This document shows, piece by piece, positions 49,002-61,655 of a stretch of DNA of 64,000 nucleotides. The stretch's first letter is position 1. Every line of letters begins with the position of its first letter. Origin of the DNA: Bisporella sp. PMI_857 (lineage: Eukaryota > Ascomycota > Leotiomycetes > Helotiales > Helotiaceae); contig JAJSPD010000013.1 of NCBI GenBank assembly GCA_021307315.1, forward strand, positions 682,001 through 746,000. Reading direction: 5' to 3'. The notes under the pieces are model-generated. The model was not told the DNA's origin and did not search any database. It saw only the letters and a list, made by a program, of their open reading frames with translations. The translations under genes were made by a program, and so were the position numbers.

Positions 49002-51687
49002 ATGCCTCACCCAGCGGAAGAGATTCGCCCTCTCAACAGGTCCTTGAGGGATAGCCATGCCTCCGGAATCAGCCCAACGACCGCTTTCAGCGTCGATATC
49101 GAGAGCAAGGCGGCTTCAACGGCGAGTGATGAAGCACACCTGCTGAATACCAGTGTTAGTTCCTTCTCATGGTCCGACGTTACCGTTACTGTCAAGGACT
49201 ATAAGACGAAGGCGCCAAAGAATATTCTGAATAAAGTCTCTGGATTTGTTGAAGCCGGTAGGTGAGCCTGGCATCGGTTCTAAGCTTCAATCAAGCTAAA
49301 ATTTCTGGCAGGAGAGATTTGCGCTTTGATGGGACCAAGTGGCTGCGGGAAAACAACACTCCTTGATGTCCTTGCACATCGTGACCTAAGCTCTGGGGCA
49401 AATATTGAAGGAGTAACTTTAGTCAACGGGATCAAGCCCTCTCTAAGTGCTTTCCGAGAGTTGTCATCTTATGTTGAACAGGATGACGCCTTGATCGGAT
49501 CTCTAACGGTCAAAGAGACGCTGCATTTCGCCGCACGTCTTGCGCACAAAAAGTATATAGCTTTCTACATCGAGAATACTAAGCTAACATTGTGCTAGTT
49601 CACTGACGAAGTTGGAACGAACCAGACGAATCGAATCTTTGATAAATTCTTTTGGTCTTACAAGTCAAACGCACACCATCATTGGTACTCCAATCCGCAG
49701 AGGCTTGAGTGGTGGACAGAAGCGTCGCGTTAGTGTTGCAAGTCAACTCGTGACTGGGCCAAAGAGTGGGTTTCTTTGTCTCTCTCCAAATCAGCAGCTT
49801 AGAGATATCGTGATTATTATGTTCACCTTATACTCAAAAGCCGAGCCGCTAACTGCTATGGCCATTCAGTTCTCTTCTTGGATGAACCTACCAGTGGCCT
49901 TGATTCTGCTGCAAGTTGGGAAGTCATCTCATTTGTCAAGGAAGTTGCAAAGAGAAACAACGTAAGTTTCCCTGTCTATTTTCCAATACCTGGAGCTAAT
50001 AGAATTATATAGTTGATTGTTATTGCAAGTATACACCAACCGTCAACCTCGGTTTTCCACCTCTTCGATAAGCTCCTTCTTCTCTCAGGAGGAAGTTCGC
50101 CCTACTTTGGCCCCATCTCCGATGCGAGCACATATTTCCAGTCTATTGGCTGCCCAATCCCTTTACAGACTGTAAGCAGGAATTTCCAGTATTGCATTTG
50201 CCGGGGCTTTCGCTGTGCATGTACCGTCTAATGAGAATGACCTGTGTTTCGTCATCCAGTTTCGTTCAGATGGATTTAGGAGACATTATAACCCATACTA
50301 AATACCAAGTCTCTTGTTGAGATCACATTCATACCGGGAGCGGATTGCTAACTATGTGTTTAGAATCCGGCCGAGTTCATGCTCGAACTACTAAACACGG
50401 ATTTCGCCCAAGACCGTACTCAGGCTGAAATTAATCTTCAACGCTTAGAGACGTACTGGGCAACATCAGCTGAACGCAATTTCATTTCAGCACGAATCGA
50501 CGAAGTGCAAAGGTCTCCTGCCGGGCTACCTCCCTCAAAGTCATCAGCTCAAAACTTCCCAATCACTGTCATGGTGCTTGTTCACAGGTCGTTCATCAAG
50601 AGTTATCGCGATGTCATTGTATGTTCCGTTCTATTTACTTTAGGTTGAACAGAGTTAACCCCCTGGCATAGGCATATGGCGTACGTATTGTTATGTATAC
50701 TAGCTTAGCTATTATGATGGGTACAATCTGGCTTCGGCTCTCAGATCACCAAGATGCCATTATACCCTTTACCAATGCAATTGTGAGCTCACACTCGGTA
50801 AATTTGGTTACCTTCAGTGCTAACACAGCACCTAGTTCTTCGGTTCTGCATTCATGAGCTTCATGGCCGTGGGTAAGTCAACCCCTATCATCACAAGGTC
50901 CCTATGCTGGTTTAGTTGACGCCCGTACAGCATACATTCCTAGCTACCTAGAAGATCGTGCGACATTTATTAAGGAGCGTGCCAATGGACTTTATGGGGC
51001 AACTGCTTTCATGGTCTCAAACTTCATCATTGGTCTACCATATCTTTTTCTCATCTCATTCATATTTTCGGTCATAGCTTACTGGCTTTCTGGCTTCCGT
51101 TCCAATGGCAGTGCTTTCATCACATTTGTTATGGTACGTAGAGGACACCGCTGTATTCTGAGTAAGTCATTTAGATTGCATATGCCGACTTATAATTCAT
51201 AGTGGCTCTTCCTCGATCTTGTCGCTGCGGAATCTCTCGTGGTCTTTATCAGCTCAATATTCCCGGTATTTGTTATCTCTCTTGCCCTCACAGCATTCGC
51301 GAATGGCCTTTGGATGTCTGTCGCCGGGTTTTTAGTCACGCCCAAGATTCTTAATGTGTTCTGGCGCTACGTATTCCACTATATCGATTATCAAGTATGG
51401 TTCCTTCGTCTCATCTCTATAGTCCTGAAGCTAACATTGAGGGCCAGACCTATGTTTTTCAAGGAATGATGGTCAACGAATTCGTAGACAGAACATATAT
51501 CTGCGGTGATGATTGTCAATGCATGTACCAGACGGAACTTGCAGCCCAGTGCAAGATCGCAGGTACCGGTGTCTTGGACAAGTATGGCTACAAGGCTGGC
51601 CACACCGGTGAGTGGGTCGGAATCATCTTGGGCATTGTCCTTGGATACCGTCTCCTGGCATGGGGTGTTATCGCTTTCAGGAAGTAG
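49002..51687 (+). CDS. ABC transporter, ABCG (White-type) half-transporter
   Basis: Eleven exons (49002-49257, 49312-49552, 49599-49765, 49870-49961, 50013-50171, 50364-50618, 50672-50782, 50836-50872, 50931-51133, 51203-51394, 51448-51687) join to 650 aa. The ATP-binding domain comes first: Walker A GPSGCGKTT (about residue 92-100), signature LSGGQKRR (about 202-209), Walker B ILFLDEPTSGLDSA (about 222) and the switch His in ASIHQPS. It is followed by one membrane domain of about six helices and a Cys-rich external loop before the last helix (YICGDDCQCMYQTELAAQC). Half-size ABCG proteins dimerise and export lipids, sterols, pigments or toxic compounds across membranes; the substrate cannot be told. 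The 192-bp gap at 50172-50363 is unusually long and might hide a missed exon. Confidence 0.92.
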
Positions 51688-52378
51688 GTAGTTTGATTCT
51701 TTGGCTCATTGAGGCGTTTATTATAGATTATGCATTATGCAAGGCGAGGAAATATCAATCTTTAATTAGTAGCAGTATACAGGAGCGAGAACAAAAGCTG
51801 CTGACTTGATCAATATATACTTGATGAACACCTTATATATAGCAATTTCCATGCCAGTTTCATAGACAAGCAACCTTGTCACCAAACAATAATACCCGGC
51901 CAACACCACACGTGATTATCTGTACCTTCTAAAGTATATGAAGGCTAACTGATGGTCATGGTATCCAGGTCTTGAGCGTTTGACTGTGATTTACATGGGT
52001 TCGCAGTAGCTGCAGCTGTGTGTAGCCAGTGCCATAAACGAAGACGCTGCAGCATGAGATGCTACAGTCACATGACAAGCCTTCGCTTAACCAGCCCCTT
52101 ATTCCAACTCAAGTCGAGTCTTTCTTTCACATCTCGAACACCATTGTCGTTCTCTCATCCTAAGATCTACTATACTTTGCCGACGGATATTTTCAAATAA
52201 TCTAACAAACGTCTTTTTTGGTAACACACTTCGTCTCCATACATACGGAGCTTACTCCAGCTTGCCTGCTCAGCCACATTTATTTAATGCATGAAGTTTC
52301 TCTTAGTTTCTCACATGTCTCATTTCCCAGAGAACATCAACTTTGTTAAAGTGCTTAGCAGGATGGTCCGTTCTCCTC

Positions 52379-52460
52379 GCTACCTTTCGATCAAACTGTT
52401 GGGACGTGCAGATGCGCAACAAAAGAAAACAGATAGTCTCGCATTGCAGTTTCTCATTGG
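52379..52460 (+). repeat. Degenerate repeat core, copy 1 (plus)
   Basis: Reads CGCTACC, 26 bases later GATGCGCAACAAAAG, then about 30 bases later tctcattggtc. The part ctgttggga...gcgcaacaaaag matches the reverse complement of the minus-orientation units near 56.3 kb. Confidence 0.65.
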
Positions 52461-52877
52461 TCATACACTTCAAAAACGCTGGACTTCTGGAGCGTCCGTG
52501 ATGGTGGTAAGATAACCCCCACACCAGATATGATTGCAGAGTTTTGGCTCTATCATATTCTATTTATATTTTTGGGTCCGGTCCCTTGCAGGACCAGAGT
52601 TGGAAATGCGGGGTTGACCTGTTAGAATAGCTTTGAATCAAATCATCATCACAGGGGACCGAGGTGCAAGCCACTTAGGCGGCGGAAGGCTCTTGCTCTG
52701 GCTTTGGCTGTGGTGCTTGAGAACTTGCAAACATAAAGGATGAGTTGAAGCAGCAAGTCTGGGTGTGCCCAGTGGTAATTTGATTGGCATTAGCTCCAGT
52801 AGACTGAGGAATAGAAGAGCAAGTTACCCCCCACGATCTACACAAGCAATGGAGATTTGTGATCTTTTAGTTTATCT

Positions 52878-52948
52878 CGTTACCATATCTACACAATGCT
52901 GGAAACACAGACGTGCAACAGAAACCCTTTTGTGCGAGTCCTATTGGC
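52878..52948 (+). repeat. Degenerate repeat core, copy 2 (plus)
   Basis: CGTTACC, 26 bases, GACGTGCAACAGAA, then gtgcgagtcctattggcac. Confidence 0.65.
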
Positions 52949-53111
52949 ACTACTTTCTAGTGAAGCCATGAGAAGTGCTTTTCTGATTACCACCTATCAA
53001 ATTGCGGATGAACAGCAGAGACGTCAAATGACTCGCATCCTTGGTCAGGTGGCGGATGAGGAAATCCTTCAAGGTGCTAAGCACAGTCCACGATATCCTA
53101 TCCCTTCGTAG

Positions 53112-53160
53112 CGTTACCAAACAAATACCACAACGGATTTATAGACGTGCAACAACAGAG
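53112..53160 (+). repeat. Degenerate repeat core, copy 3 (plus)
   Basis: CGTTACC, 25 bases, GACGTGCAACAACAGAG. The downstream part is not recognisable. Confidence 0.55.
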
Positions 53161-53238
53161 CTCGTAAACTCTTCGACCCTTCTCTGACCCAATGGCAGGC
53201 CGTTTTGCGTACATATCTGCTAACGTTCTGCTCCGTCT

Positions 53239-53325
53239 CGTTACCATCTAAAAACAACCATGGAGAGACAGACATGCAACAGAAGTATTCTCTGGCTTAT
53301 ATTCGAGTTCACAAAAATTCATTGG
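53239..53325 (+). repeat. Degenerate repeat core, copy 4 (plus)
   Basis: CGTTACC, 25 bases, GACATGCAACAGAAG, then a weak attcattgg block. Confidence 0.6.
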
Positions 53326-54487
53326 AAGAATAACGGATGTAGATATTCTGTCATGTGAACTTCATCACCTCCCTTTTTCCCATTCCCCTTCCATGAACTC
53401 TTCGAGCCTATGTAGCTGAAGCTTCGGCGCATACACGAACTCTGCCTCGATGGGCCGACAGAGCTTTTCGAGAAGAAAAAGTAATAAAAGCCTGTGGTGG
53501 CTCGAGTCTTTCAAATCACTTATGATCAACGGGAACGCTATATTATTCCATGGTTTGGAAACCCCGACAAGTATGCGTTATTATGAAATTCAATCTACCA
53601 CCTGATCTATAGCTTTCTCAGACAAAGAGATTGTGAGAAGGTCATCTTCACATATTCGACCTACTATGCATCAAGACTTGTATCGCCTTCAGGAAAGGGA
53701 AGGGACCGAAGGAGAATAATGGAACTGACTGGAAATGACCCTACCATATTGCAACCGCTTCTGGCTTTTGGGGCCAAGCAATCTCCGAACCACTGCAGTG
53801 GTTGCTGGCCGGGCTACAGCTCTGACGACGAGGCGATGCTTATTTCTGAATGGGCATTGGTCATGTTCATCATACATGTCTTGTTTTATGGCGGAAGTCT
53901 CAAAGATTAGGTTCGGGATCTAACATAATGTGGAGTACCACGATCTCTACGCAAAAATCTGCAACACCAAGCTCAGCTTTCTTATGACAAACTCACATAT
54001 TGAAACTTATACCATCTAAGCTATGAAAATCATGGTTATGCTTCTGCGACAGTAAAGCAATAATTCGGGTTGAAGCTTGTGAATACATCACAATTCGAGA
54101 GGTATAAGTACAGGGAGAGACTTGTTCCAAAACACACACAAAAAACCAAAAAAAAAAAACACAAGTAGTCTCGGAAGTCGTGCCTCGATTGGCAAACGTT
54201 GAACCTAAATCGAAAAGCACAATAGATTATAATGCAATATAAGCTATCGGACCGCAAATCATCATTCAAAAGCTTAATATTGTAAAGATTCCATGCCAGG
54301 ACAATTAAAAATGCAGGCGTGCGACAATAATTTGAAGAACTGGTTCTCCAGGGGGGGTTGGGAAATACTCAGCTTGAGCAAAGGCGGACGTTTCGTCATT
54401 CAATCACGAGTCGGACGTGAAGGGGGAAGAACAACATAAACATGGTGATAAGAGTAAGCACTACGAAAGACCTCCAATACCAGATCC

Positions 54488-54545
54488 TCGGGACAGACGT
54501 GCAACAAAAAGGTTCTCTGTGCGTGAATGATTGGGCATTAAGAAG
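54488..54545 (+). repeat. Degenerate repeat core, copy 5 (plus)
   Basis: tcgggacaGACGTGCAACAAAAAGG followed by gtgcgtgaatgattgggc, the same order as in the other copies. Confidence 0.6.
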
Positions 54546-55522
54546 TGCCGGCTTCCTTACTTAAGCTCATACTTTGCATGATTATTGAAGGTTTAACACC
54601 CCGCGCGTGCGCCTGTTGTGCCGTAAGCCCCCTTTTACATCAACAACAAAAAAAAGGGGCTTTATCTGAGACAACCACCGCAGCTCTGATAGATTTTAAA
54701 CTTTTGCGCTTCGACCGTTTTAAGGAGCCGATCAACACAATGCCACAACTATCATCTTTTTCATGATACCGGATTGCCTTCTCAGGGCTTGAGAAAGGGG
54801 AAAACGTGCGTTTGGCAGGTGTTCTTGGGATGCGGGTTCAGGCTTGGGACGGACGGCTTTTTCCGTTGACGTAAGGTGGTAGAACTCCCAGGGGTTGGCT
54901 TGGCAAAACATGGACGACATACCAGCAGATCAGCTCGGCGCGATGCGGTTGGCATAGATCTCTACAACCATCCATCCTCAGCTCAGCAACACAATGAGTT
55001 GTCAACCACACCATGCAGCAGCGCTTGCTTTATTTAGATCAGTGAACGACCATTGCAGATACTGAGATAAGTCGCCGACAGACCTGATTGCTTAGCTTAA
55101 ATCTGGATTTCGAATCCTCGGTTTTGATTATGCAGATAAATTCAGCAGCAGCCACCTTTATTTATGAGGGGAAGTTCAAAAGAATAATTGTATAGGCTAG
55201 CGCGCAACCCGTCACTTGGAACCAGAAAGAGAGCCTATGCGACTGGCCGCACCAGGGTAGCTCGACCCTTTTTGGTCTCGCATCCCGCCCCCCTCCAAAT
55301 TACACTTCCATTCCTCCTTCCTCCCAAAATGCATGTCTGTGCTCAGTTGGGACTTTTCCTATGAATATGTGTTTCCGAGCGGCTCATCTCCGGGATCGCG
55401 ATCAATTTTATTGTCTCGCGAGCCTCGCCCCACTGTCACAATATTTCACATGAGACCACATGGTATTTATAAAGGATCGCCTGCAGGGCTTTGGTATGAG
55501 AAATGGAGATTCTTCGTAAAAG

Positions 55523-56365
55523 AGCCATTCATGAAGTATTAAATACCAACAGGCTTCCACATGTAGTTTGGTCTGCTGCGTACCACAAGTTCCCAACATT
55601 CCAGGAAGTGGGCCTAGAGCCTAGCCTACAGATTCAGTTGATATTCAAGCATTGAGTAAAAGGCTGAGACAGAGCATACTTTGGGGCCAATGATACTCGG
55701 AAGCTTTCCGGATTCCGTTGTTTTGTAGCATATCGCCGTTCCCAACATCTTGGATATTGGGTTAGAGCCTCATTGACTGGCTGCTCAATATTGAGATGTT
55801 GGCAATATAGGGCAAAAGAATCGAGGTTATGCAACGACTTCTCAGGAGCCAATCATGTCTGCACGCTTCTCAGATGCAAATAATTCGTTGCACAGCGCGC
55901 TTCACATTCGTTCAACGAATGAATACCAGTGTCTGATTTACATCCAAAATATTCTAAAATACAACATGTTGCGAGCAAACTAGCCGTATATACACTATTT
56001 CAAGAACCAATCATGTTCAGGTATCGTTCAGGCTCTAATGCGTTGTTGCGTATCGCGTTTTTTTAATATCAAAAGTATATATATATTGCCCTCTAATAGG
56101 CAACTAATACAGAATATCATAAGAGATTATGGAGAAAAGCTATGCCGAAGGCGTTCAGAGCCGACCATGTCCGTGCGTGTCTCGGCTCCAGTGCTTTGCT
56201 GCATACCGTACTTTCCCAACAGATCAAAAAAGTAGACCTTAGTTTGTGTGTAGTCCTTCAACTAGATGGAGTATTGACGAAGCGACTTAAAACATGTAGC
56301 AGGCAACTAATCATGATCATGGTTGATTCTTTGTTGCATAGCGCAACTCCCAACAAACAACTCAA
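55523..56365 (-). repeat. Degenerate tandem repeat block, period about 155 bp, about six units
   Basis: In each unit a ccaatcatg-type block is followed 40-60 bases later by a tgttgcatancgc...cccaaca-type block. The first block starts near 55523, 55683, 55850, 56004, 56157 and 56310, that is at intervals of about 148-167 bases. The second block occurs near 55575, 55727, 56040, 56200 and 56335. Units are strongly diverged from each other. The orientation is opposite to the single copies on either side. Confidence 0.65.
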
Positions 56366-57794
56366 GAAGTCGATTTTAATATCTGACTGTAGGCTACGTA
56401 TTTTCAACCTTCAGATATTGGCTGGTGTTTGAGATTCATTGAGAGATGCAACCCACTCTTGTTGTCTCCCATGGGGATCAACAGGTCACGCATAAAAAGC
56501 CAATATGCCTTATATAAGCTTCCACGTATTACTCACCAAAGGGCACAAATATTTCAAATACAATTCGACAAGACTTAGATATTATGATTGCTCTCACATT
56601 TGTAAACGGCTCTGCATAGGTTGTTATTATCAAATCGTAGTTAGGCTTGGCAGACTCGGTTGGGCCCCTTTATAAGTTGGTACTAGACCCACTACGGCCA
56701 GTGATCCATATATACTCAACCGTAAAAATTGAAGATACAGTCGTGTAAATTTTGCCATCGCACTCTCGCCTGCTGTTTTGATTTAATTATATTCGGCTAA
56801 GCCCAATGACAATTCCACTAAAGTTTCATAATGGTGAGCGCAAGCCGGCCGTTCGAAAGCTCATCAATTCAGAGAATAGGTTTCGGAAGCTCAACCGAAA
56901 CTCAACCAATCAAAGTTTGAGGAACTATTGTCTTCTACACTTATGTTGAGTGGCTGCTCTCAATCTTTGTATTATTCAATAGAGTATTATGCAACATAGA
57001 TCACTTCATCGCTCGAAAGCTTTTCAATGAAACCAAAGTAAGTCAAGTGTCCCTAATACACACATGATGACGTCTTGAGATACAAAATTGCCATGACTCC
57101 AGGGTATGGTAGGAACTCAAATTTCAAACGCACTATGTAAGTCACCCGTTTCTGTAAATACAAAGCGTCCACATGGAACAGCTACCGAGATTCAATTTGA
57201 CCCAGTAGATGAAAAAAATGAAAGCGCACTAAGCTGACATGATCAACAGAAACTACCCCAAACTCGAAAAGGTATCCGAACTTTCCCCTTTAGGCGCCTC
57301 TTTCCCTCCTCAGGCAATAAATAAAAGCTCGAGCTTGACTATATTCTCGAAGCGTAGGACCTTCTGATAGAGATGTGTAAGAAGAGCATGTGGCGCAAGA
57401 CACTCAGGAACAGAATGTCCATGCCGTCTTCCAATTCAATTCATGTTCAACTTATATATAAGCATACAGCACTCGGTGATATAATAAACGATTGCGTTGA
57501 TGATTCAATGGAAACTGAACTGATAAATTTACAACATATATGGCGTATTGGGAAAAGCGGAATTATAGATGTTGCAAAGCCAAAAAAGAGAGCTGTGAGT
57601 GAGGCAGGAGGATTAGTCACCAGGGCAAATATGTACCAAAGATGTCATAAGAATCGGCACGTCCACCTCAGAGGCAATTCTTTATGACACCCGGCATAAA
57701 AGCGAACAAGAAAACAGGGACTGCACAAACCGACCTCATCATTTCACCACTTGGTCCACTTTATGCCGATTTTGATACAATGAAAAATCAAGGA

Positions 57795-57830
57795 AGCCAG
57801 TGCAGACATGCAACAAAAATAAAAATAAAA
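57795..57830 (+). repeat. Degenerate repeat core, copy 6 (plus, partial)
   Basis: agtgcaGACATGCAACAAAAAT only; the flanks are not recognisable, so this may be chance. Confidence 0.4.
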
Positions 57831-59647
57831 ATGAACGACAGTCAATCAAACCCTTAGCAAGTTATGTGAAAAGAAAGAAAAGACATAATGCTTCAAGGAA
57901 TATCAAGCCAAGTAGTCGTAATCGGGCTAGCCACATCAGGAAGCCACCCCTAATCAACCTCCCCACATCTCAAAACAAGTTATCAAGCCACTCAAATTCA
58001 AGTTCTTCGTCGTGCCATACAAAACATGAAATTAACGTTCCGGAATATTTCCTCCGGGCATCTTCTTATATGTATCTGAGCCGTCCAGCATTACCGGGGC
58101 CTTCATATCCCTCCCCGACGCGCCGGATGGCCAGGTCATGGCATGATCCCTTTCAAGCCAGAAACAATAAAATCGACACAACGGCCAACCCTTCTCCACC
58201 AAGATCATGTGAGCCCTGCTATACATCATGCACCAGGCTCTTCGATTCGCCCAATCCCTTCAATCCTCCCATCTAGAGTTTGAAGAGGAGGAGAAAAGTC
58301 ATGGGATTTTGTTGCACGTCGCAGCCGTCCCGGAGCAACCTCTCCTCTGCTTCTATATCGGTCAAAAATGTGATACGGGCCTCCAAGCTTCCCGTACAGC
58401 CCATATCTTTCGATTTTAGGTAAGGGAATTGCTGGGAGAGCGGTAGATCGGGCCATCACGAGGATAGATCGACCTTGAGGATGCGATGCTCAGCGCCTAT
58501 AGGTAGCTCCGCGATGTTTCTTGACGTAAGAGCGGTAAGATACGAGCATCTCTTTCCTCTATATCCCTCCTTACCTGCGCGTTTCTTCTCAATCATGTAG
58601 CTTTGTGGGCGGATCAGAGATCCTCCCTTGGAAGCGTGCTCTGCGAGGTAGGTCATTGGTGATCGAAGATGGAAGACGGATTTAGCACCCGAGCCCATCA
58701 GCGGTGATCGTCTTATATTTATAGGATAGTGCTTCATGAGCATACGCCTCATTCCCTACCTATATTGAGCTGATCTGCACTTTGATGCCAACTTGGCGTC
58801 AGACAAACAATTACACAAGAAAAGGGGGCAGGGTCTAGACTATTCTCCAACTTCTCGCTTGTCAAACCATCATGCAATATGCGGGAAGCCATGCATCCTT
58901 GATAAATAGGACTTTGCTTTTATTCAAATCTGTAGCCATGGATAAGCTTTGGCTTCTTCGGAGTCAAAGGAGGAATATATAGATAGACGAACAGCTTATA
59001 ATACAACTTATTTCTTATTTCACACTTAATTTATTATGGTGAAGAATTATGCCAAGTTCATAGCCAACATGGGACATGCTCACACAAGCGGAATTCCTAC
59101 CCTGCAGCATGGCTACCAACATCCAGGGTCATCAAAGAAAACGGTCTAGACCCCTATCACGACGTGCTACAAGAATCAGAACCAGAATTACTGGTTAAGG
59201 ACAGACGTTTCAATTCTCTTTCCTGTACTTCTACCCTGAGGTATAAACCGCACATCTAACGGTGCATAATCAACCCTTTCCTGTCCTTCCACAACATTAC
59301 CAGCGCCCAACCTCTGCAACTCAATTCTATTTAACGAGAGTTGATGAAATAAATACCCAACGCTGCGTCAGACAACTTCCGCATGGACATGCGCTCACAT
59401 ATACCCCTGTCCGCGCTGACCATGCCCTTACATGTCCCGATACATGAAATAGAGAGTACACTTGCTGAGCCATCGGTACACGCAAACCCATGCTGCAGCA
59501 TAATTGTGTACCAGAAGCAAAGTCTGAAGTAAGAAAACCATGAGGTACCCTGCAGACCAGGGATGCACAGGAGCTTCTATATGCATCAAAGATGCACTCC
59601 CTATTGCCACATTCGGCCACCAGAGTGTTTAACATAAGATCCCTAGT

Positions 59648-61655
59648 TCAATCCATTTGTTGTTGAGGCACAATCTTGTCCTTAGGTTTCCGTGGTCCAC
59701 CTTTCAAACTCTTGACTCTTGCCAGAAAACCACTTCCAGGCTTAGCAGTTTGCTCTGGTCCAGAGCTTCCGTCGCTCGTAACCCGTCTTTCAAGAGGTCC
59801 GCCTAAAGTACCTTTGGGGATACTTGGTGCCCTAGCACGACCAGGTCTAGGAGGCTCAACAAATGTGATATTCTCTCCGACTTTCTTGTCGTCTCCCTTT
59901 GTAAACTCATCGTTGAAATAGGAGCTCGATTCGATTTGAGTGCCGCCAGGTGTGTATGCTGGGGTTTGCGGTGAAATTGCGGAGCTTGGGGAAGTAACGC
60001 CTGGACTAGTAACACGGGGGCCATATTCCCGGCGACTATTATTTATTCCACGAATCTTTTGCGCCAGCGACTTCTTTCGACCTAGTCCACCTCCATCACT
60101 TGGAGAAGCAAGTTCGTTCTCTCGCTGCTGCATTGCCATCATTGCCTTCTTTGATGCCGGTGCACCATCCAGGAATGTTGAGCTACCTAGACCAAGAGTC
60201 TCTTCCCCATGGATAGGTTCGACACGAGTTGTAGCACTCTCGACATTTGCCTCGGATCCTGTTGGCTTGGTTCGCATGCCATTATAAAGCTCATATCCAC
60301 TTTGTTGGGCACCCCCATTGGAGTAGTCTCTAAATGCTTCTTCGTCGTTATTACCCAGGAAGGTAGCATGATCAGGCTTCTTATTGAGTGGTCCGCCTCC
60401 GCCTAGCACATTATTGAGAGAATCCTTTGGGAAGGCTTGCATGGGTGCACGCTTGCTGCCAGTTCGATTGCGATGTGGGTTGCATGCGTCGAATGGGCCA
60501 TCGTGATGAAATACTATTTCTGTTAGTCATACCCAATAATTCAACTTTTGAATGCTTACAGCCAGTGCCATATATACTGGTGACATCTAGTTTATCGATT
60601 ATATCCAGCTTCCGATCAGCCCTTTTTGATCTAGAATCTTTACTATGCTCACGATGTCTTCGCTCGCGCCGCCGTCTCTCCTGGCGTTTCTTTTCTTCCT
60701 CAGCGTCTAATGGTCTATCTTTTACCGATGACTCCGAGTTTCGGCGCTGGCGCTGCTTCTGCTGTGGAGGGTCGGCAAATATATCCAGTTCCCCAGACGG
60801 TTTCGCAATTCTGTTATTGAGTCCAGTTGCAACTCTACGGGCTCGCATTGCTTCCTCCTGCGACCGTGATGGCCGATGACCTGGCGGTGGTGGGCGTCGA
60901 GGAGGAATGTTTTCGCGTCTTGACGACCCGGATGCAGAGCCAAATGGTGCATTACCAGTATTTGATCTCTGAGGTGGTGGTGGTCTCATCCCCCCACTGG
61001 GCTTTGGTTTGTCGTCCAGAGTGAGGTTGTCCTGTATCGCCTGGGTTAGCCCAAAATCATTTGCAGCCATGATATTGTTATTATGTTTTTCAATTGCTGA
61101 ACTGAAATGTGTGGTAGAAGTATGAAATAAAGATTGCATGCCTCCGGCCTCGAATGCAAGATAACGGGAAATTAGGATGACGTACAAACAATTCTGCAGC
61201 ATTGCCAGTCAATGCTTGCCTTGGCGGTGCAGAGGCATCTGCTCCAAATGACATCTTATCTGGTGATGCTTGGTTTGTAGATTTATCTATGTAGGATGCG
61301 TCGAGAAAGGGATTTCGTGACAAAGGTCTAGGGGATGGGAGGAGTGGGGATGGCTGGCCAGCAGAGAGGGGAGAAGCTGCCCGATTTCGAAATGGATTGT
61401 TGGAGGACAGATTGAGTGTCAACCCAGGGGAAGGACGAGCATCTATAGAGCAAACAGGATCTTCGTTAGCATTCGGCTGGGTGCATGTTCATGACGCTGG
61501 GTCACCTAATTTGGAATGTTTGAAACAAAGAGATGGGGAACTTGACACGCCTAACAGCTGAGAAGTGGGTAGGGGGCACAGTGTGCTTCCTAGGACACTG
61601 TGAGAATTGCTTTAAAAAGACACTGACCTGATTGATTTGGTTGGGTGAGTGACAT
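59648..61655 (-). CDS. PAL1: Pal1 family cell-morphology protein
   Basis: Exons 61655-61628, 61442-61186, 61031-60560 and 60513-59648 join in frame to 540 aa. The Pal1 core is split by the third intron: LDIIDKLDVTSIYGTG, then LFHHDGPFDACNPHRNR and KRAPMQAFPKDSLNN. The N-terminus has an NPF-type repeat context (SSNNPFRNR, SRNPFLDAS), suited to EH-domain endocytic adaptors, and a basic stretch (RRRRERRHREHSKDSRSKRADRK) precedes the core. The rest is disordered, with many Ser/Pro sites. In fission yeast Pal1 localises to cell tips and the division site and maintains cylindrical shape; its budding yeast relatives act in endocytic patches. The ATG at 61655 is preferred because it gives MSLTQPNQSDARPSPGL, matching relatives. 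The second intron is unusually long (154 bp) and the first is 185 bp. Confidence 0.93.

Larger units (their letters stand above)
51688..59647. other. Gene-poor island, 8 kb, rich in degenerate repeats
   Basis: I find no convincing gene. Open frames are short, without known domains. Those at 57373-57687, 57800-58276 (plus) and 58226-58752 (minus) are the longest and could be chance or remains. The region contains a degenerate repeat family at 52.4-57.8 kb, described separately. Confidence 0.5.

Noticed and set aside
51688..59647. A hidden biosynthetic cluster next to the ABC transporter and Zn2Cys6 regulator
   Set aside because: A transporter and a regulator are side by side, but no synthase, oxygenase or other core enzyme is seen in the adjoining 8 kb.
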